Origin: Chthoniobacter flavus Ellin428
Lineage (GTDB): Bacteria > Verrucomicrobiota > Verrucomicrobiia > Chthoniobacterales > Chthoniobacteraceae
Assembly: GCF_000173075.1 (NCBI RefSeq)
Contig: NZ_ABVL01000034.1
Span: forward strand, 1 to 57,807
Reading direction: 5' to 3'
DNA length: 57,807 bases
The first letter of the stretch is position 1, and each line of letters starts with the position of its first letter. Positions 44,259 through 54,084 of this stretch are shown here, piece after piece. Both the position numbers and the translations under genes were made by a program. The notes beneath the pieces are model-generated. The model was not told the DNA's origin, did not search any database, and worked only from the letters and a program-made list of their open reading frames with translations.

Positions 44259-44562
44259 AAGCTCGGTGCTGAGGAGCTTACGGCGCGCGTGTGGTTCGGG
44301 AACGCGGTTTTCAGAACAAAAGGCAGAACTCTCCCGCCGATTTCAAAGATGTTCCGCGATGTTCTGAGTTGTCGTGGCATCCCTCAAATGCTCTGTGTCC
44401 TCCGTGTTAAATGAGCTGCGCTCTTGGGACTGCGCGGTAAGCGTCCGCGAAACACCTCCAGCGGAGATGGTCATAGATGTCAGATCATCGGCGCCTACGA
44501 CATCTACGACCGGGAGAGACGAAGGGCTCACGCAGGATGGGCGCGGACGGGTGTTCGGATTG
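44259..44562. other. Intergenic gap after tRNA-Gly
   Basis: 304 bp without a convincing gene. A CTCTGTGTCCTCCGTGTTAAAT stretch near 44391 is similar in style to the CTCTGCGGCC words found at 33641 and 56526 and is probably part of a degenerate repeat. No clear terminator was found. Confidence 0.35.
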
Positions 44563-46416
44563 CTACTTCGGGGTGCGGCGGCGGCGGAAGGAAAATAGCA
44601 GGCCGGTGGCGCAGAGCAATATTGCCCCGGTGTTGGGTTCGGGGATTACCTGAAGGATGCCGGTGGGTTCGTCGAAGCTGAAGGATTGGGCACCGACGGA
44701 GCCGGTCCAGAGGCCGGCGTCGTCCGTGAGGGTGCCGTTGTAGGAACCGGTTAGGTTGATGGTATTGAAGCCGGCGGCAGTGCCGCCATTCAAACTGAAG
44801 AGGTCCCAGCTCGAGTTATTCGCGAAGGTGCTGGTGAAGTTGAGATTGAGGGTGCCGCCGAGGGTAAAGGAAGCGCCGGGATTTTGGGTGAAGACGTCAT
44901 AGGTCCCGGGATCAGCGCCGTTGATGTTGAACTTGATGGAGTTCGTCGAAGCCATGGTGAAAGTGGCCCCGCCCAAGACGGTGACGTCGCCATTGGCCAA
45001 GGAGCCGGAAAGCGAAAACGCCAGGATGCCGGAATTCACTACGGTCGGGCCGGTGTAGGTATTGTTGCCGGAGAGGGTGAGTGTGTTGCTGCCGTCTTTG
45101 ACCAGGGCGACCGAGTTGACGCCGTTGTCCACAATGGCGGAGGAAATGGTGAGCGCGCTGGGAGTGTGGACGTACAAGGCGGTGGTGCCCGAAGTGAGGT
45201 CGCCGCCATCGATGGAAGTGCCCGAATCGCCGATGACGCCGCCCGTCGCGATGGTGGCAGTGCCGGAGGAGAGGTTCAGGCTGCCGCCGCTGGCTACGCG
45301 GAGGGTGTTGACGGTCTTGTTGCCGCTGCCGCTGACGGCGGTGTTGATCACGGTGTTCGTCGTGGCCACCCAGGTGGAATAGTTATTGTTAGTCGAGCCC
45401 GAGGTGTTACCGATCACTCCGCTGCTGACGGCGGCAAAGCGATTTCCCCCGGCAGTCGCCCAACCGCCGATGATGCCGTTGGTGTTAGTCGTGGTTGTCT
45501 TGGCCAGACCACCGACGGCGATGGTGACATCGAGGGTGCCGGAGAGGTTGTGGGTGAGCGCACCGAGCGAGATGCTGTTGGTGGTGGTGCCGCCGCCGTT
45601 GGGGCCGGCAAAGAGGGTATTCGCGCCGGAATCGATGGTGGTGGAGGCAACGACTTCGGTGACGCTGCTTCCGCCATTGAGCACGATCGATCCTCCCGCG
45701 AGGATCAAGGCGCTGTTGTCATCCAGTTTGCTGGTGGTGTCGGTGAGGTAACTCAGGCGGAGCACGGCACCGCCGGTGACGGTCGTCGTGCCGGTGTAGG
45801 TATCGGGGCCGTCCAACTCGAAGACGATCCGGGAATCGGAATTGCCGGTCTTGACTGGCGAGGATAGGCCGCGGCCATCGAAGGTCAGATTCGTCTGACC
45901 AGAGAGGGTGGAAATCGCGCTGATGGCTCGGATGCTGGCGGCTGAGCCGTTCGTTGTGGGCCGGGTGGCGGTCCAGGTTTGGGAGGCAGTGAGGACCAGC
46001 GGAGCGTTGAAAGAGAGGAAGCCGTCGCTGATTTGATCCACGATGCCACCCGTGCCGACTTGAATGGAGTTGGTGCCGGCGGATGCGCCCATCGTCCATA
46101 CGTTGCTCGCCGAACCGACCGATCCCGAAAACGTGAGGCCACCCGCCCCGACCTGCGTGGCTCCGATGGTGACGGTGCCAGCCGTGCCTTGAAGCTGAAA
46201 ATTCGCCAGGTCACTATTGCTGGTCCAATTGAGGCGCGTCGCCCCGCCATCGATTGTCCAATCCGGCGTGGTGCTGAAATCCCACGTGCCATTGCCGGCC
46301 TGAATTCCCGCGGAAGCGGACGAATCCCAAACGAGCGTGGTCGCTCGGGCCGAGAATGTGGAGACCAGGAGAGCTGCGAGCAGCAGCGACAGGGGGGAGG
46401 GCTGGTACTTTTTCAT
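44563..46416 (-). CDS. PEP-CTERM protein with autotransporter-type beta-strand repeats
   Basis: 617 residues. Signal peptide MKKYQPSPLSLLLAALLVS...ARA. The body is Gly/Thr/Asn/Ser-rich and holds beta-helix repeats of the TIGR02601 kind (SGNNTYTGPTVVNSGILAF near 470; DGPDTYTGTTTVTGGAVLRLSYL near 205). The C-terminus is a PEP-CTERM sorting signal: VIPEPN, a hydrophobic span and RRRR. Exosortase is expected to cleave and anchor it; no exosortase gene is in the window. Probably a surface protein, possibly linked to the exopolysaccharide locus to the right. Confidence 0.9.
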   Translation of the reverse strand: MKKYQPSPLSLLLAALLVSTFSARATTLVWDSSASAGIQAGNGTWDFSTTPDWTIDGGATRLNWTSNSDLANFQLQGTAGTVTIGATQVGAGGLTFSGSVGSASNVWTMGASAGTNSIQVGTGGIVDQISDGFLSFNAPLVLTASQTWTATRPTTNGSAASIRAISAISTLSGQTNLTFDGRGLSSPVKTGNSDSRIVFELDGPDTYTGTTTVTGGAVLRLSYLTDTTSKLDDNSALILAGGSIVLNGGSSVTEVVASTTIDSGANTLFAGPNGGGTTTNSISLGALTHNLSGTLDVTIAVGGLAKTTTTNTNGIIGGWATAGGNRFAAVSSGVIGNTSGSTNNNYSTWVATTNTVINTAVSGSGNKTVNTLRVASGGSLNLSSGTATIATGGVIGDSGTSIDGGDLTSGTTALYVHTPSALTISSAIVDNGVNSVALVKDGSNTLTLSGNNTYTGPTVVNSGILAFSLSGSLANGDVTVLGGATFTMASTNSIKFNINGADPGTYDVFTQNPGASFTLGGTLNLNFTSTFANNSSWDLFSLNGGTAAGFNTINLTGSYNGTLTDDAGLWTGSVGAQSFSFDEPTGILQVIPEPNTGAILLCATGLLFSFRRRRTPK

Positions 46417-46549
46417 GCTGGGGGGGCTCGATGCTTATGTGACAAGATTGTTCTCCGGATCGCGGCCGTGGTGAGCCACGGCGTAATAATACGCCATCCC
46501 TGGCGGTGCTTTCTTGTATGTGGGCGGCGAAGATTTGTAGAATCCCCGC

Positions 46550-47309
46550 ATGAATGCGCTGAATTTACACCGGAAATTCCTGCGTCGGATCGGCTCTCCG
46601 GAGCAGTTACTCCGGCTTTTCGATCTGCTGCCCGATGTCTCTTTCTTTATGAAGGACCGGGAAGGCCGCTTCGTTGCTCTCAATCGCCAGGGCTGCGACT
46701 ACTGCGGCGTGAAATCGGAGCGCGAGGCCCTTGGCAAGACCGACTGCGATTTTTTCCCGCAAACGCGGGCCGCCGAATACATGGCTGACGACCGTGTGGT
46801 GATGAAGACCGGACGGTCGATTCTCAACCGCGTGGAACCCGCGCCGGAAAGGGAAGGGTCGCCGCATCTCGTCATCACCAATAAAATCCCGCTGCGTGAC
46901 GGGCAGGGCCGCGTTGTGGGGGTCGCCGGTTTTTCCCGGGCGCGTGGAGCAAGTGCGCGTCGCTCCCGCCGGCGACAAAACAACTCGCTCGCGGCCGTTG
47001 AGACGCTTGGCACGAACGATTACGCCAGCCCTTTGACCACCGGGGCAGCTCGCCCAGCTCGCCGGCCTTTCTCCCAGTCAATTCGAGCGCACCTTTCGGA
47101 AAGCGTTTGGAGCCAGCCCGCGGCAATATCTCCTGCGCGTGCGCGTCGAAGCGGCGTCTCGAAAGCTCGCTGATACCGACAAGACGATCGCGGCCGTGGC
47201 CGTCGAATGCGGCTTCTACGATCACGCCCACTTCACGCGTTCCTTTCACGCCGTCACGGGCATCAGCCCCTCGCGTTACCGGCGCGAGCATCAGTCGCCC
47301 GGCTTGTGA
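46550..47309 (+). pseudogene. PAS-domain AraC-family regulator, frameshifted
   Basis: The first frame gives a PAS domain (residues about 20-130; LPDVSFFMKDREGRFVALN). The DNA-binding part follows only if the frame is shifted: one extra G in CCCGGG near 46938, one missing base near 46970-46995, and one extra G in GGGG near 47042. Then QLAGLSPSQFERTF, ECGFYDHAHFTRSF and GISPSRYRRE appear, the classical AraC double helix-turn-helix, ending at 47309. Three compensating one-base changes within about 110 bp indicate either decay or sequence error. Confidence 0.8.
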
Positions 47310-47484
47310 GAGATCTTCGCGGGGACTTTTCGGCCCGCTTTCCAAGGAGTTCTCGCTGGGCGTGTTTGGATTTCTGTGGCCTACGCTTCCTTCGGAGGAC
47401 GAGATGGTTATGATGATGTCTCCTGGCCTTCTCCCCGTCTTCTGTTCGTGAGACGCGGCCAGGCGATCGATCGAATCAATAGCA

Positions 47485-48639
47485 ATGGCGATGAAATTTT
47501 CCCAATGGCTGACGGGTTTGGCGGCGCTGCTGGTGCCTTTGCGCGAGCTTTCAGCGGACGAAATGACGCTCGCTTTGCCTGGTGACTACGAAGTCGTGCA
47601 ACGATTTTCTGCGGAGAAAGGCAGCATTGCGATCGCCGGCGAGATGGGAGGCGGGGGCGAGCGTGATGTAGCCGTGGAGGCGCGATGGCGCGGTGAGCGG
47701 GAAGGAGAGTGGCATCCGCTCGAGGTCCATTGGAATGGCGGGCGCTTTACGACGAAGATGGAGGCACCGGCAGGTGGATGGTATCGAGTGGATGTGCGGG
47801 CGATGCGCGAGGGGCAAGTGGTGGCGGAGCGGAGCGTGGAGCACGTGGGAGTGGGGGAGGTATTCGTGGTTGCGGGGCAGTCGAATTCCGCGAACTACGG
47901 CGAGGAAAAGCAGACGACGCAGACGGGGCGCGTGACGGCGCTCGATGGGCGTGGCTGGCAGTTGGCGAATGATCCGCAACCCGGGGCGGCGGGATCTCGG
48001 GGCAGCTTTATGCCGCCGCTGGGAGATGCACTTGAGGAACGGTTTCATGTGCCGATCGGGTTCGTGGCGTGCGGTGTCGGTGGCACGAGCGTGCGGGAAT
48101 GGCTGCCGCAGGGGGTGGTGTTTCCGAATCCGCCGACAGTGGAGTCGCGGGTGGTGCGATTGGCCGGTGGCACATGGGAAAGCAAGGGGCAGCTTTATGC
48201 GAAGCTACTCGCGTCGATGAAGGCCGTGGGCCCGCATGGTTTCCGCGCGGTGCTGTGGCATCAGGGCGAGAGCGATGCGAATCAACAGGACACCTCGCGC
48301 ACGCTGCCGGGGAAGCTTTATCGCGAATATCTGGAAAAGATCATCCGCGAGTCGCGCCGGGAGGTGGGTTGGGATGCGCCATGGTTCGTGGCGCAGGCGA
48401 GTTATCACACACCGGCGGATGAAGGCTCGCCGGATCTGCGCGCCGCGCAGGCTTCACTCTGGCAGGATGGCGTGGCGCTGGAAGGTCCCGATACGGACGC
48501 GCTCAAAAGCGCGTATCGCGAGAAGAATGGGCAGGGTGTGCACTTCACGGGAGCGGGATTACGCGAACATGCAGCGCGATGGGTGGAAAAACTGGCGCCG
48601 TGGCTGGAGGAGCAATTGAAGACCCGGGCGGTTCGCTAG
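47485..48639 (+). CDS. Sialate O-acetylesterase-like SGNH hydrolase (SASA)
   Basis: 384 residues with a signal peptide ending LSA-DE near residue 24. Block I is VVAGQSNSANYG (nucleophile serine), followed by VACGVGGTSVREW and the WHQGESDANQ block; the late aspartate/histidine pair is in GQGVHFTGAGLREHA. Family members remove acetyl groups from sialic acid or xylan in the periplasm. An N-terminal beta domain (30-125) precedes the catalytic part. Probably carbohydrate esterase. Confidence 0.88.
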   Translation: MAMKFSQWLTGLAALLVPLRELSADEMTLALPGDYEVVQRFSAEKGSIAIAGEMGGGGERDVAVEARWRGEREGEWHPLEVHWNGGRFTTKMEAPAGGWYRVDVRAMREGQVVAERSVEHVGVGEVFVVAGQSNSANYGEEKQTTQTGRVTALDGRGWQLANDPQPGAAGSRGSFMPPLGDALEERFHVPIGFVACGVGGTSVREWLPQGVVFPNPPTVESRVVRLAGGTWESKGQLYAKLLASMKAVGPHGFRAVLWHQGESDANQQDTSRTLPGKLYREYLEKIIRESRREVGWDAPWFVAQASYHTPADEGSPDLRAAQASLWQDGVALEGPDTDALKSAYREKNGQGVHFTGAGLREHAARWVEKLAPWLEEQLKTRAVR

Positions 48640-48950
48640 GCGCGAGGTCGGATCTCTCGGGGGAATGGTAAAATGGACGTTCCTTGCGCGGAAATACGGA
48701 TTTCTGGCGAAAGGCGCGGCGGGTCATCCTGGCACAAACTCTGCCGGCAAAGCGAGGTGCTTCATCCTTGGGAAACTGAGTGGAAAAGCACAAATCCCGT
48801 TCTCTGAAGGCCTGTTACTTTTTGGTGACGGCTACAGAGAGATGATGAGGGTTATTATTAATCTGTTGCGTACCTTCATTCCCTCGGTTAATGGCAGCAC
48901 GCTCCGCGCGCCTGCGTGCGGTGACACCCCCTTACGCCCCTATTCCAAGC
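48640..48950. other. Upstream region of the exopolysaccharide locus
   Basis: 311 bp without a gene. An AT-rich stretch GGGTTATTATTAATCTG near 48849-48866 may hold the promoter of the following locus. No riboswitch-like or operator structure was recognised. Confidence 0.35.
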
Positions 48951-50798
48951 ATGATATTTCACCGGTCCTGGCTCCCACTCTTCGTGGCCGGTTGTCTTTT
49001 GCCCAGATTGGTTTCGGCGCAGGATAATACCGGGGCTGGATCCGCAGGATCGGCTGCCGGTGGTTCGGCCGCCGGAGCGCCAGCGGCCGGGGCGCCAGCA
49101 GGATCGCCAGCGGCGGGAACTCCGGCTGCAGGATCTGGAGCGGGCGGGGCCAGTTCCGCTTTCGGAGCGGCGCCCGCCGCGCCATCGACGGGTGCCAATC
49201 CGAATGCCCCGAGTCAGGGAACTCTTCCTAATGGGACGCAGAGTCCGCAAGGCCAAGGAGGACAAAACCAAGGGACACAGAATCCCAGCGCACCCGGGAC
49301 GGCCAACGGCCAGCCGACGCCCGACAACACTACGGCTGGAGGCAGTGCCTCGGCTTTCGGCAACGCGGAAAAGCCGGGCGGTGCCTCGCAACTGCAGCAG
49401 GCTCCTGCTTCTTTCACGGTGCCGGGCTTTTATGGGCGGGGACCGCAAAGTTTTACCGTCGGTGAGGGCCGGTTGGCCCGCCCCAAATTCCGCTTTTCCG
49501 GGAACATCGCGGTAGGATACGACGACAACGTTTTCCAGACGCCATCGCATCCTCAGGGTGTGCCTTCCCAAAAAGTGCAGGTAGTGGAAACGCCGGGAAC
49601 GCCTGCGGGCTCAGTGCAGGTCGTGGTACCTTCCGGCGACCCCAGCATTCCCGATTCCGTGCAGACGGTACAGGTTCCAGCCACGGCGCCTAAATTTCGG
49701 ACAGTGACCATTCCTGGTGTTCCCGCGGCGGAACGGATCGGCAGTTGGATCACCCGCACGGATGCGAAGTGGGATGTCCAGTTTGCCAATCGCCGCACGC
49801 TGTTTACCTTCGATCTGGGCGCTGGCGTGGACTACTACTGGAATCGACCGGGCAAGAAAGAGGACTACACGGGCGTGTTGTCGATGGTTTACCTGCGAAA
49901 GCTGACCGGACGGGCACAGTTCACCTTCTCGGCGGATGCGTCTTATCAATCGCAGCCGGATTTTTCGCAGATCAACCAACCGACCAGTTCCAACGTCGGC
50001 AGCTACCTGAGCTCCAACCTGAAGGCGGACCTTTCGTATCGTCTCACACCGCGATTTACCGCGGTGACCAGTGTCAGTTATAATTCCGTCTGGTACGAGC
50101 AGCAGTCACAGGGTGCCGACAACTACGGGACGACTACTTTTGGGACGGAGTTGCGTTATCTTTTCTCCCCGCGACTCACTCTGGTTGGCGAGATGCGTTA
50201 CAGTTCCGATCTTCACACAAACAATTCCTCCCTGGATACACGTTCGTACTATTTGCTGGTGGGTGGTGACCTGTCGCTGAGCCGGCGGTTCAGCACGACT
50301 CTCCGGTTCGGCGAGGTAGTGCAGGACTTCACCGAAGGGGGCGGGAACAGCTCGTCGCCCTACCTCGAGGTGAGCTTGAATTACCGCCTCCTGCCGCAGA
50401 CCGGTATCGCTTGGAATGCGCGATACGGTTACGAGGAAGCCGGCGTGGCGAACTCCCGCAACCTGGTCGCGCGCACGGGACTGCAGGTGACACAGATTTT
50501 CACCCCTCGACTTCAGGCGGTTCTGAACGTCAACTATCTGCGCAGCGAATTGCAGACGGTGTCCAGTGGAGCGACTACCACTACCACCACCGCGGTCTCT
50601 CCCGAAACCGGCGTTGCCTCGACTGCCAACTCGAACCTCACCCAGGATACGATCGATGCCTCTCTCGGCTTTTACTATACGCTCGACCGCCATTGGTCGC
50701 TGAACCTGACGTATTCCTATACGATGGTAGTCAGCGACGATGCCGCTCTCAATTACGACCGGCAGCGCATTTTCCTCGGCGCTGCCTACCAATTTTAA
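48951..50798 (+). CDS. Outer-membrane beta-barrel protein of exopolysaccharide export
   Basis: 615 residues from the ATG at 48951. Signal peptide ends LVSA-QD. Residues about 25-150 are low complexity (Gly/Ala/Ser/Pro, GAPAAGAPAGS-like). From about 175 alternating hydrophobic strands with aromatic girdles (FSGNIAVGYDDNVFQTP, then many) build an outer-membrane barrel ending in a terminal phenylalanine (GAAYQF), the usual BAM signal. Position directly before the Wzz-kinase and Wza-like genes suggests it belongs to capsule or biofilm polysaccharide export. The start codon lies just after a short AT-rich stretch. Confidence 0.85.
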   Translation: MIFHRSWLPLFVAGCLLPRLVSAQDNTGAGSAGSAAGGSAAGAPAAGAPAGSPAAGTPAAGSGAGGASSAFGAAPAAPSTGANPNAPSQGTLPNGTQSPQGQGGQNQGTQNPSAPGTANGQPTPDNTTAGGSASAFGNAEKPGGASQLQQAPASFTVPGFYGRGPQSFTVGEGRLARPKFRFSGNIAVGYDDNVFQTPSHPQGVPSQKVQVVETPGTPAGSVQVVVPSGDPSIPDSVQTVQVPATAPKFRTVTIPGVPAAERIGSWITRTDAKWDVQFANRRTLFTFDLGAGVDYYWNRPGKKEDYTGVLSMVYLRKLTGRAQFTFSADASYQSQPDFSQINQPTSSNVGSYLSSNLKADLSYRLTPRFTAVTSVSYNSVWYEQQSQGADNYGTTTFGTELRYLFSPRLTLVGEMRYSSDLHTNNSSLDTRSYYLLVGGDLSLSRRFSTTLRFGEVVQDFTEGGGNSSSPYLEVSLNYRLLPQTGIAWNARYGYEEAGVANSRNLVARTGLQVTQIFTPRLQAVLNVNYLRSELQTVSSGATTTTTTAVSPETGVASTANSNLTQDTIDASLGFYYTLDRHWSLNLTYSYTMVVSDDAALNYDRQRIFLGAAYQF

Positions 50799-50895
50799 CA
50801 TTCAAACAGATGAAAAAGATGTTTCGTGTTTGTACGGTTGCGCAATCGCCGTACTGAGCTAGTAATAATTTCACCTCCCCCGTCACTACCCGTCT

Positions 50896-53037
50896 ATGAA
50901 CGACTCCAACGAAGTCAAACTGCACTTTCTCGATTACTGGAGAATTATTCGCCTGCGGATGGGTCTCATCCTGTTGACGTTCTTCCTCGTGATGGTCACG
51001 GCGGGCGTCACCACCTACTTCCTGCCGAAGAAGTATTATTCCAAGGTCACCATGGAGGTGAAACAGGATAAATCCGATCTGGTGCAGACCTTCGGGCCGG
51101 GCCAGTTCCGCCAAACCTACGATCCGCAGTTCGTTGCCACGCAATTCCAGATCCTGCAGAAGACCGAGATCCTCTATCCCGTCATTGAACGTCTGGATCT
51201 AATCAAGGAGTTTTCGCCGCCGGGACAGCGTCTGCCGTTGCAACAGGTTTACATCCAGTTGCGCAACTCGATGAAGCTGAACGAAGTGCGTAACACCGGC
51301 CTCATCGAGGTGGGCGCCAAGGATACCGACGCACAGCGTGCGGCCAATATCGCCAACGCGATCGCGGTCGTTTACCAGGAAGAGCGCCAGCATGAATTGG
51401 ACAAAAACGTCGCTCGTGGATTGGAGCAGTTGAAAGACGAAGTCGACAGAAGGCGCAAGGAGATGGAGGACACCTCGGCCGTCGCCATGCAAATCCGCGC
51501 CCGGGAAGGGATCGTGGATTCCGATCCAGATAAGGAAAACTCCGTCATCAGCGGCGGAGAGGGTGGCAACGTGCTGCAGCGCCAGCAACAAGTGAACGAA
51601 CAACAGATCAAAGTGGTGGAGTTGGAGCGGCAACTGGAAATGATCAACAGCTTGAGCCCCGAGCAACTGCAGGATGCGCTCAAAACGCTCGGTATCGATG
51701 ACACGACAGTCTCCCGTAATCTTCCTTTGCTGCAGGACGCCGCAGCAGAGCATGCGCGCCTCACCAATCTCGGCCTCGGGGTGAACCACCCGCGCATCAA
51801 GGCTCTGGACGCCCAGATGGCGACCTACCAGAAAATTCTCGGCGACCAGCTCAACACGATCAAGATCACTCAAGCCAACCGTCTCCGGCTCGAGAAGGAT
51901 AAACTGAGTGGTTTGCAGGAGATGTCGAAGGCCTCCCGCACGGACGACATCAAGGAAAAGGCCAGCTTGGTCGAGTATGTCGACGCCAAGAACAAATACA
52001 TTCAGGCCCGCAAGCTCTACGAATCCGTCGAGCTTTCCTACGTCACCCAGAAGATGAACAATTCGGTGAAGGGTGATTCCGCGAAGATCTGGGAAAAAGC
52101 GGAAAAAGCCGAGTATCCCTCGGAGCCCAATGTGCCTGCCTACATGGGCATGGCCGCGATCATCGGGCTCGTCCTCGGCGTGGGTCTCGCCTTCTTCATC
52201 GACTACCTCGACACCAGCGTGAAGACGCTGGATGACGTGGAGCGCTACCTCCAGATCCCGGTGCTGGCGGTGATCCCGAACAACGTCTCGATCCTCATGA
52301 AGAACGCGGGCGACACCTCGGACGCCGAAGCCTACCGCATCCTCCGGGCGGCGGTGGAATTCAACAAGCCGTACCGCGACGCCAATACCTTCACTCTGAT
52401 CAGCGGCGGCCCCGGCGAAGGCAAGTCAACCACCCTGAACAACCTCGCCTACACCTGCGCCAAGGGTGGCTACAACGTGCTCGTGGTGGACGCCGATTTG
52501 CGCCGCGCTTCACAGCATCATTTCTTCGACGTCGACAACTCCTTCGGCCTCACCGACTACCTGCTCGGACGCGCGGAGATCGATGAAATCATCAAGACCA
52601 CGAAGATCGACAATCTGTCGTTTATCCCCAGCGGCCTGCTCCCAGGCGATTCCGTGGGCATCCTCAACTCGCAGCGCATGACCGACCTCATCGCCAAGGT
52701 GAAGTCGCAATACGACCTCGTCTTCTTCGACTCGCCGCCGATCCTCGGCGTGAGCGATGGCTCCGTACTGGCCAGCGAAGTGGACGTCACCATCATGGTC
52801 GTGCAGCACCGCCGCTTCCCGCGCGTCATGCTCCAGCGTGTGAAACAGGCTGTGCTCAATGTGGGCGGTCGCCTGATCGGCGTCGTCCTCAACAACGTCG
52901 ATGCCAAGCACGACGACGGCTACTCCTACTACTACAACTACAACGAGTACTACGGCCCGCGTCGCGGCACTCCGAAAATCGAGGCTCCCGCGCCTCAGCT
53001 CGCGCGCCCGCGCGATACCCACCGCGAAGATTACTGA
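50896..53037 (+). CDS. Wzz-type chain-length regulator fused to BY-kinase
   Basis: 713 residues. N-terminal Wzz domain with membrane span about 22-42, a long periplasmic coiled coil (about 160-400), and second span about 414-434. The cytoplasmic kinase holds Walker A GGPGEGKST (504-512), Walker A' VLVVDADLRR near 530 and Walker B VFFDSPP near 611. The C-terminus has a tyrosine cluster (GYSYYYNYNEYYG), the autophosphorylation tail of bacterial tyrosine kinases. It controls polymer length and export of exopolysaccharide. Confidence 0.95.
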   Translation: MNDSNEVKLHFLDYWRIIRLRMGLILLTFFLVMVTAGVTTYFLPKKYYSKVTMEVKQDKSDLVQTFGPGQFRQTYDPQFVATQFQILQKTEILYPVIERLDLIKEFSPPGQRLPLQQVYIQLRNSMKLNEVRNTGLIEVGAKDTDAQRAANIANAIAVVYQEERQHELDKNVARGLEQLKDEVDRRRKEMEDTSAVAMQIRAREGIVDSDPDKENSVISGGEGGNVLQRQQQVNEQQIKVVELERQLEMINSLSPEQLQDALKTLGIDDTTVSRNLPLLQDAAAEHARLTNLGLGVNHPRIKALDAQMATYQKILGDQLNTIKITQANRLRLEKDKLSGLQEMSKASRTDDIKEKASLVEYVDAKNKYIQARKLYESVELSYVTQKMNNSVKGDSAKIWEKAEKAEYPSEPNVPAYMGMAAIIGLVLGVGLAFFIDYLDTSVKTLDDVERYLQIPVLAVIPNNVSILMKNAGDTSDAEAYRILRAAVEFNKPYRDANTFTLISGGPGEGKSTTLNNLAYTCAKGGYNVLVVDADLRRASQHHFFDVDNSFGLTDYLLGRAEIDEIIKTTKIDNLSFIPSGLLPGDSVGILNSQRMTDLIAKVKSQYDLVFFDSPPILGVSDGSVLASEVDVTIMVVQHRRFPRVMLQRVKQAVLNVGGRLIGVVLNNVDAKHDDGYSYYYNYNEYYGPRRGTPKIEAPAPQLARPRDTHREDY

Positions 53038-53046
53038 TTTCTCGCC

Positions 53047-53673
53047 ATGCGCCACTCGCTTTCTCTCTTCCTCGTCCTCCTCACGGCCGCGCCTGCCCTT
53101 CATGCTCAACGGCTTTCCGTGCCGCGCGCCGTTCCAGTGCAGCCGACTGCGGCCGCTCCCCTGGCGATGCCGGTGAACAATGGCACGATCGCCACCTTGC
53201 GTCCGGGAGATGTTTTCGAAATGCGGCTCAGCGGCATGCCCGCGGAGTATGCCGGCGATTTCAATCTGCAGTACAGCGTCGGTTCGGAAGGCACTGTGAG
53301 CGTCCCGCTCATCGGTGAGATGCGCGCGGCGGGATTGACTGCCTCCCAACTGGAGCGCCAGGTGGAATCGAAGCTCGTGAATGACAAGATTTTCACCCAT
53401 CCCACGGTGCTGATCAATATCGCGCAAGCTACGCGCTACGTCTCCATCAGCGGCGGCGTGCGGCAACCGCAGCGGCTGTCGTGGAGCAACGACCTCACGC
53501 TTTCCTCTGCCATTGGCAACTGCGCCGGCCTCAGTGACTTTGGCAGCCCGAAGGGCATTCGCATTATTCGCGAAGGCAAGATCTTCGGGATGTTCAACCT
53601 CACCGAACTGCAGAAGGATCCGTCAAAAGATCCGAAGCTGCTGCCCGGCGACCAGGTCGTCGTGCGCGAGTAA
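53047..53673 (+). CDS. Wza-like polysaccharide export protein (Poly_export + SLBB)
   Basis: 208 residues with signal peptide ending LHA-QR. Poly_export domain (about 45-130): LRPGDVFEMRLSGMP, then VPLIGEMRAAGLTASQLE. The following SLBB part begins VSISGGVRQPQRLSWSNDLTLSSAI and ends PGDQVVV. It lacks the lipobox cysteine and C-terminal helix of E. coli Wza, as is common in short exporters. It lies 9 bp after the kinase gene. Confidence 0.9.
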   Translation: MRHSLSLFLVLLTAAPALHAQRLSVPRAVPVQPTAAAPLAMPVNNGTIATLRPGDVFEMRLSGMPAEYAGDFNLQYSVGSEGTVSVPLIGEMRAAGLTASQLERQVESKLVNDKIFTHPTVLINIAQATRYVSISGGVRQPQRLSWSNDLTLSSAIGNCAGLSDFGSPKGIRIIREGKIFGMFNLTELQKDPSKDPKLLPGDQVVVRE

Positions 53674-53723
53674 GCGGCAGAGGAATCAAGATTCCGGCCG
53701 TCCACATCGCGGCGCCGTTATCC

Positions 53724-54035
53724 ATGCGTTTGATCGCCCTTTTAGCTGTTCTGTTGGTGGGCGTTTGTCCGCTGGCGGCCCAGGTCAAAGACGATAAACC
53801 CAAAGTGGAGGTCAGCGGTGACGTTTTCTGGCCGCAACGGCTCAACTGGAGCCCTGACCTCACGCTGGCTTTGGCGATTGGAAATTGCAGCGGCGCTGGT
53901 CCGTTCAGCAGGGGGCGTGGGATACGTCTTTTGCGAGACGGCAGGGTGATTGGAATCTATAACCTCGCCGAACTGCAGAAGGATCCGTCAAAAGATCCGA
54001 AGCTGCGGCCGGGCGATCAGGTGATCGTTCCGTAA
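53724..54035 (+). CDS. Stand-alone SLBB-domain protein, paralogue of the upstream exporter's C-terminus
   Basis: 103 residues: a signal peptide (LAA-QV) directly joined to one SLBB domain (VSGDVFWPQRLNWSPDLTLALAIGNC ... PGDQVIVP). The Poly_export domain is missing. A 38-bp block (53968-54005) is identical to 53603-53640 of the neighbouring gene although the rest differs. It may be a partial duplication that kept a signal peptide, or a small accessory protein of the exporter. Confidence 0.75.
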   Translation: MRLIALLAVLLVGVCPLAAQVKDDKPKVEVSGDVFWPQRLNWSPDLTLALAIGNCSGAGPFSRGRGIRLLRDGRVIGIYNLAELQKDPSKDPKLRPGDQVIVP

Positions 54036-54084
54036 TGATTGGATATTTGCCCGGCTCGAGGTAGTTCCGATTTCCGCCATCGGT

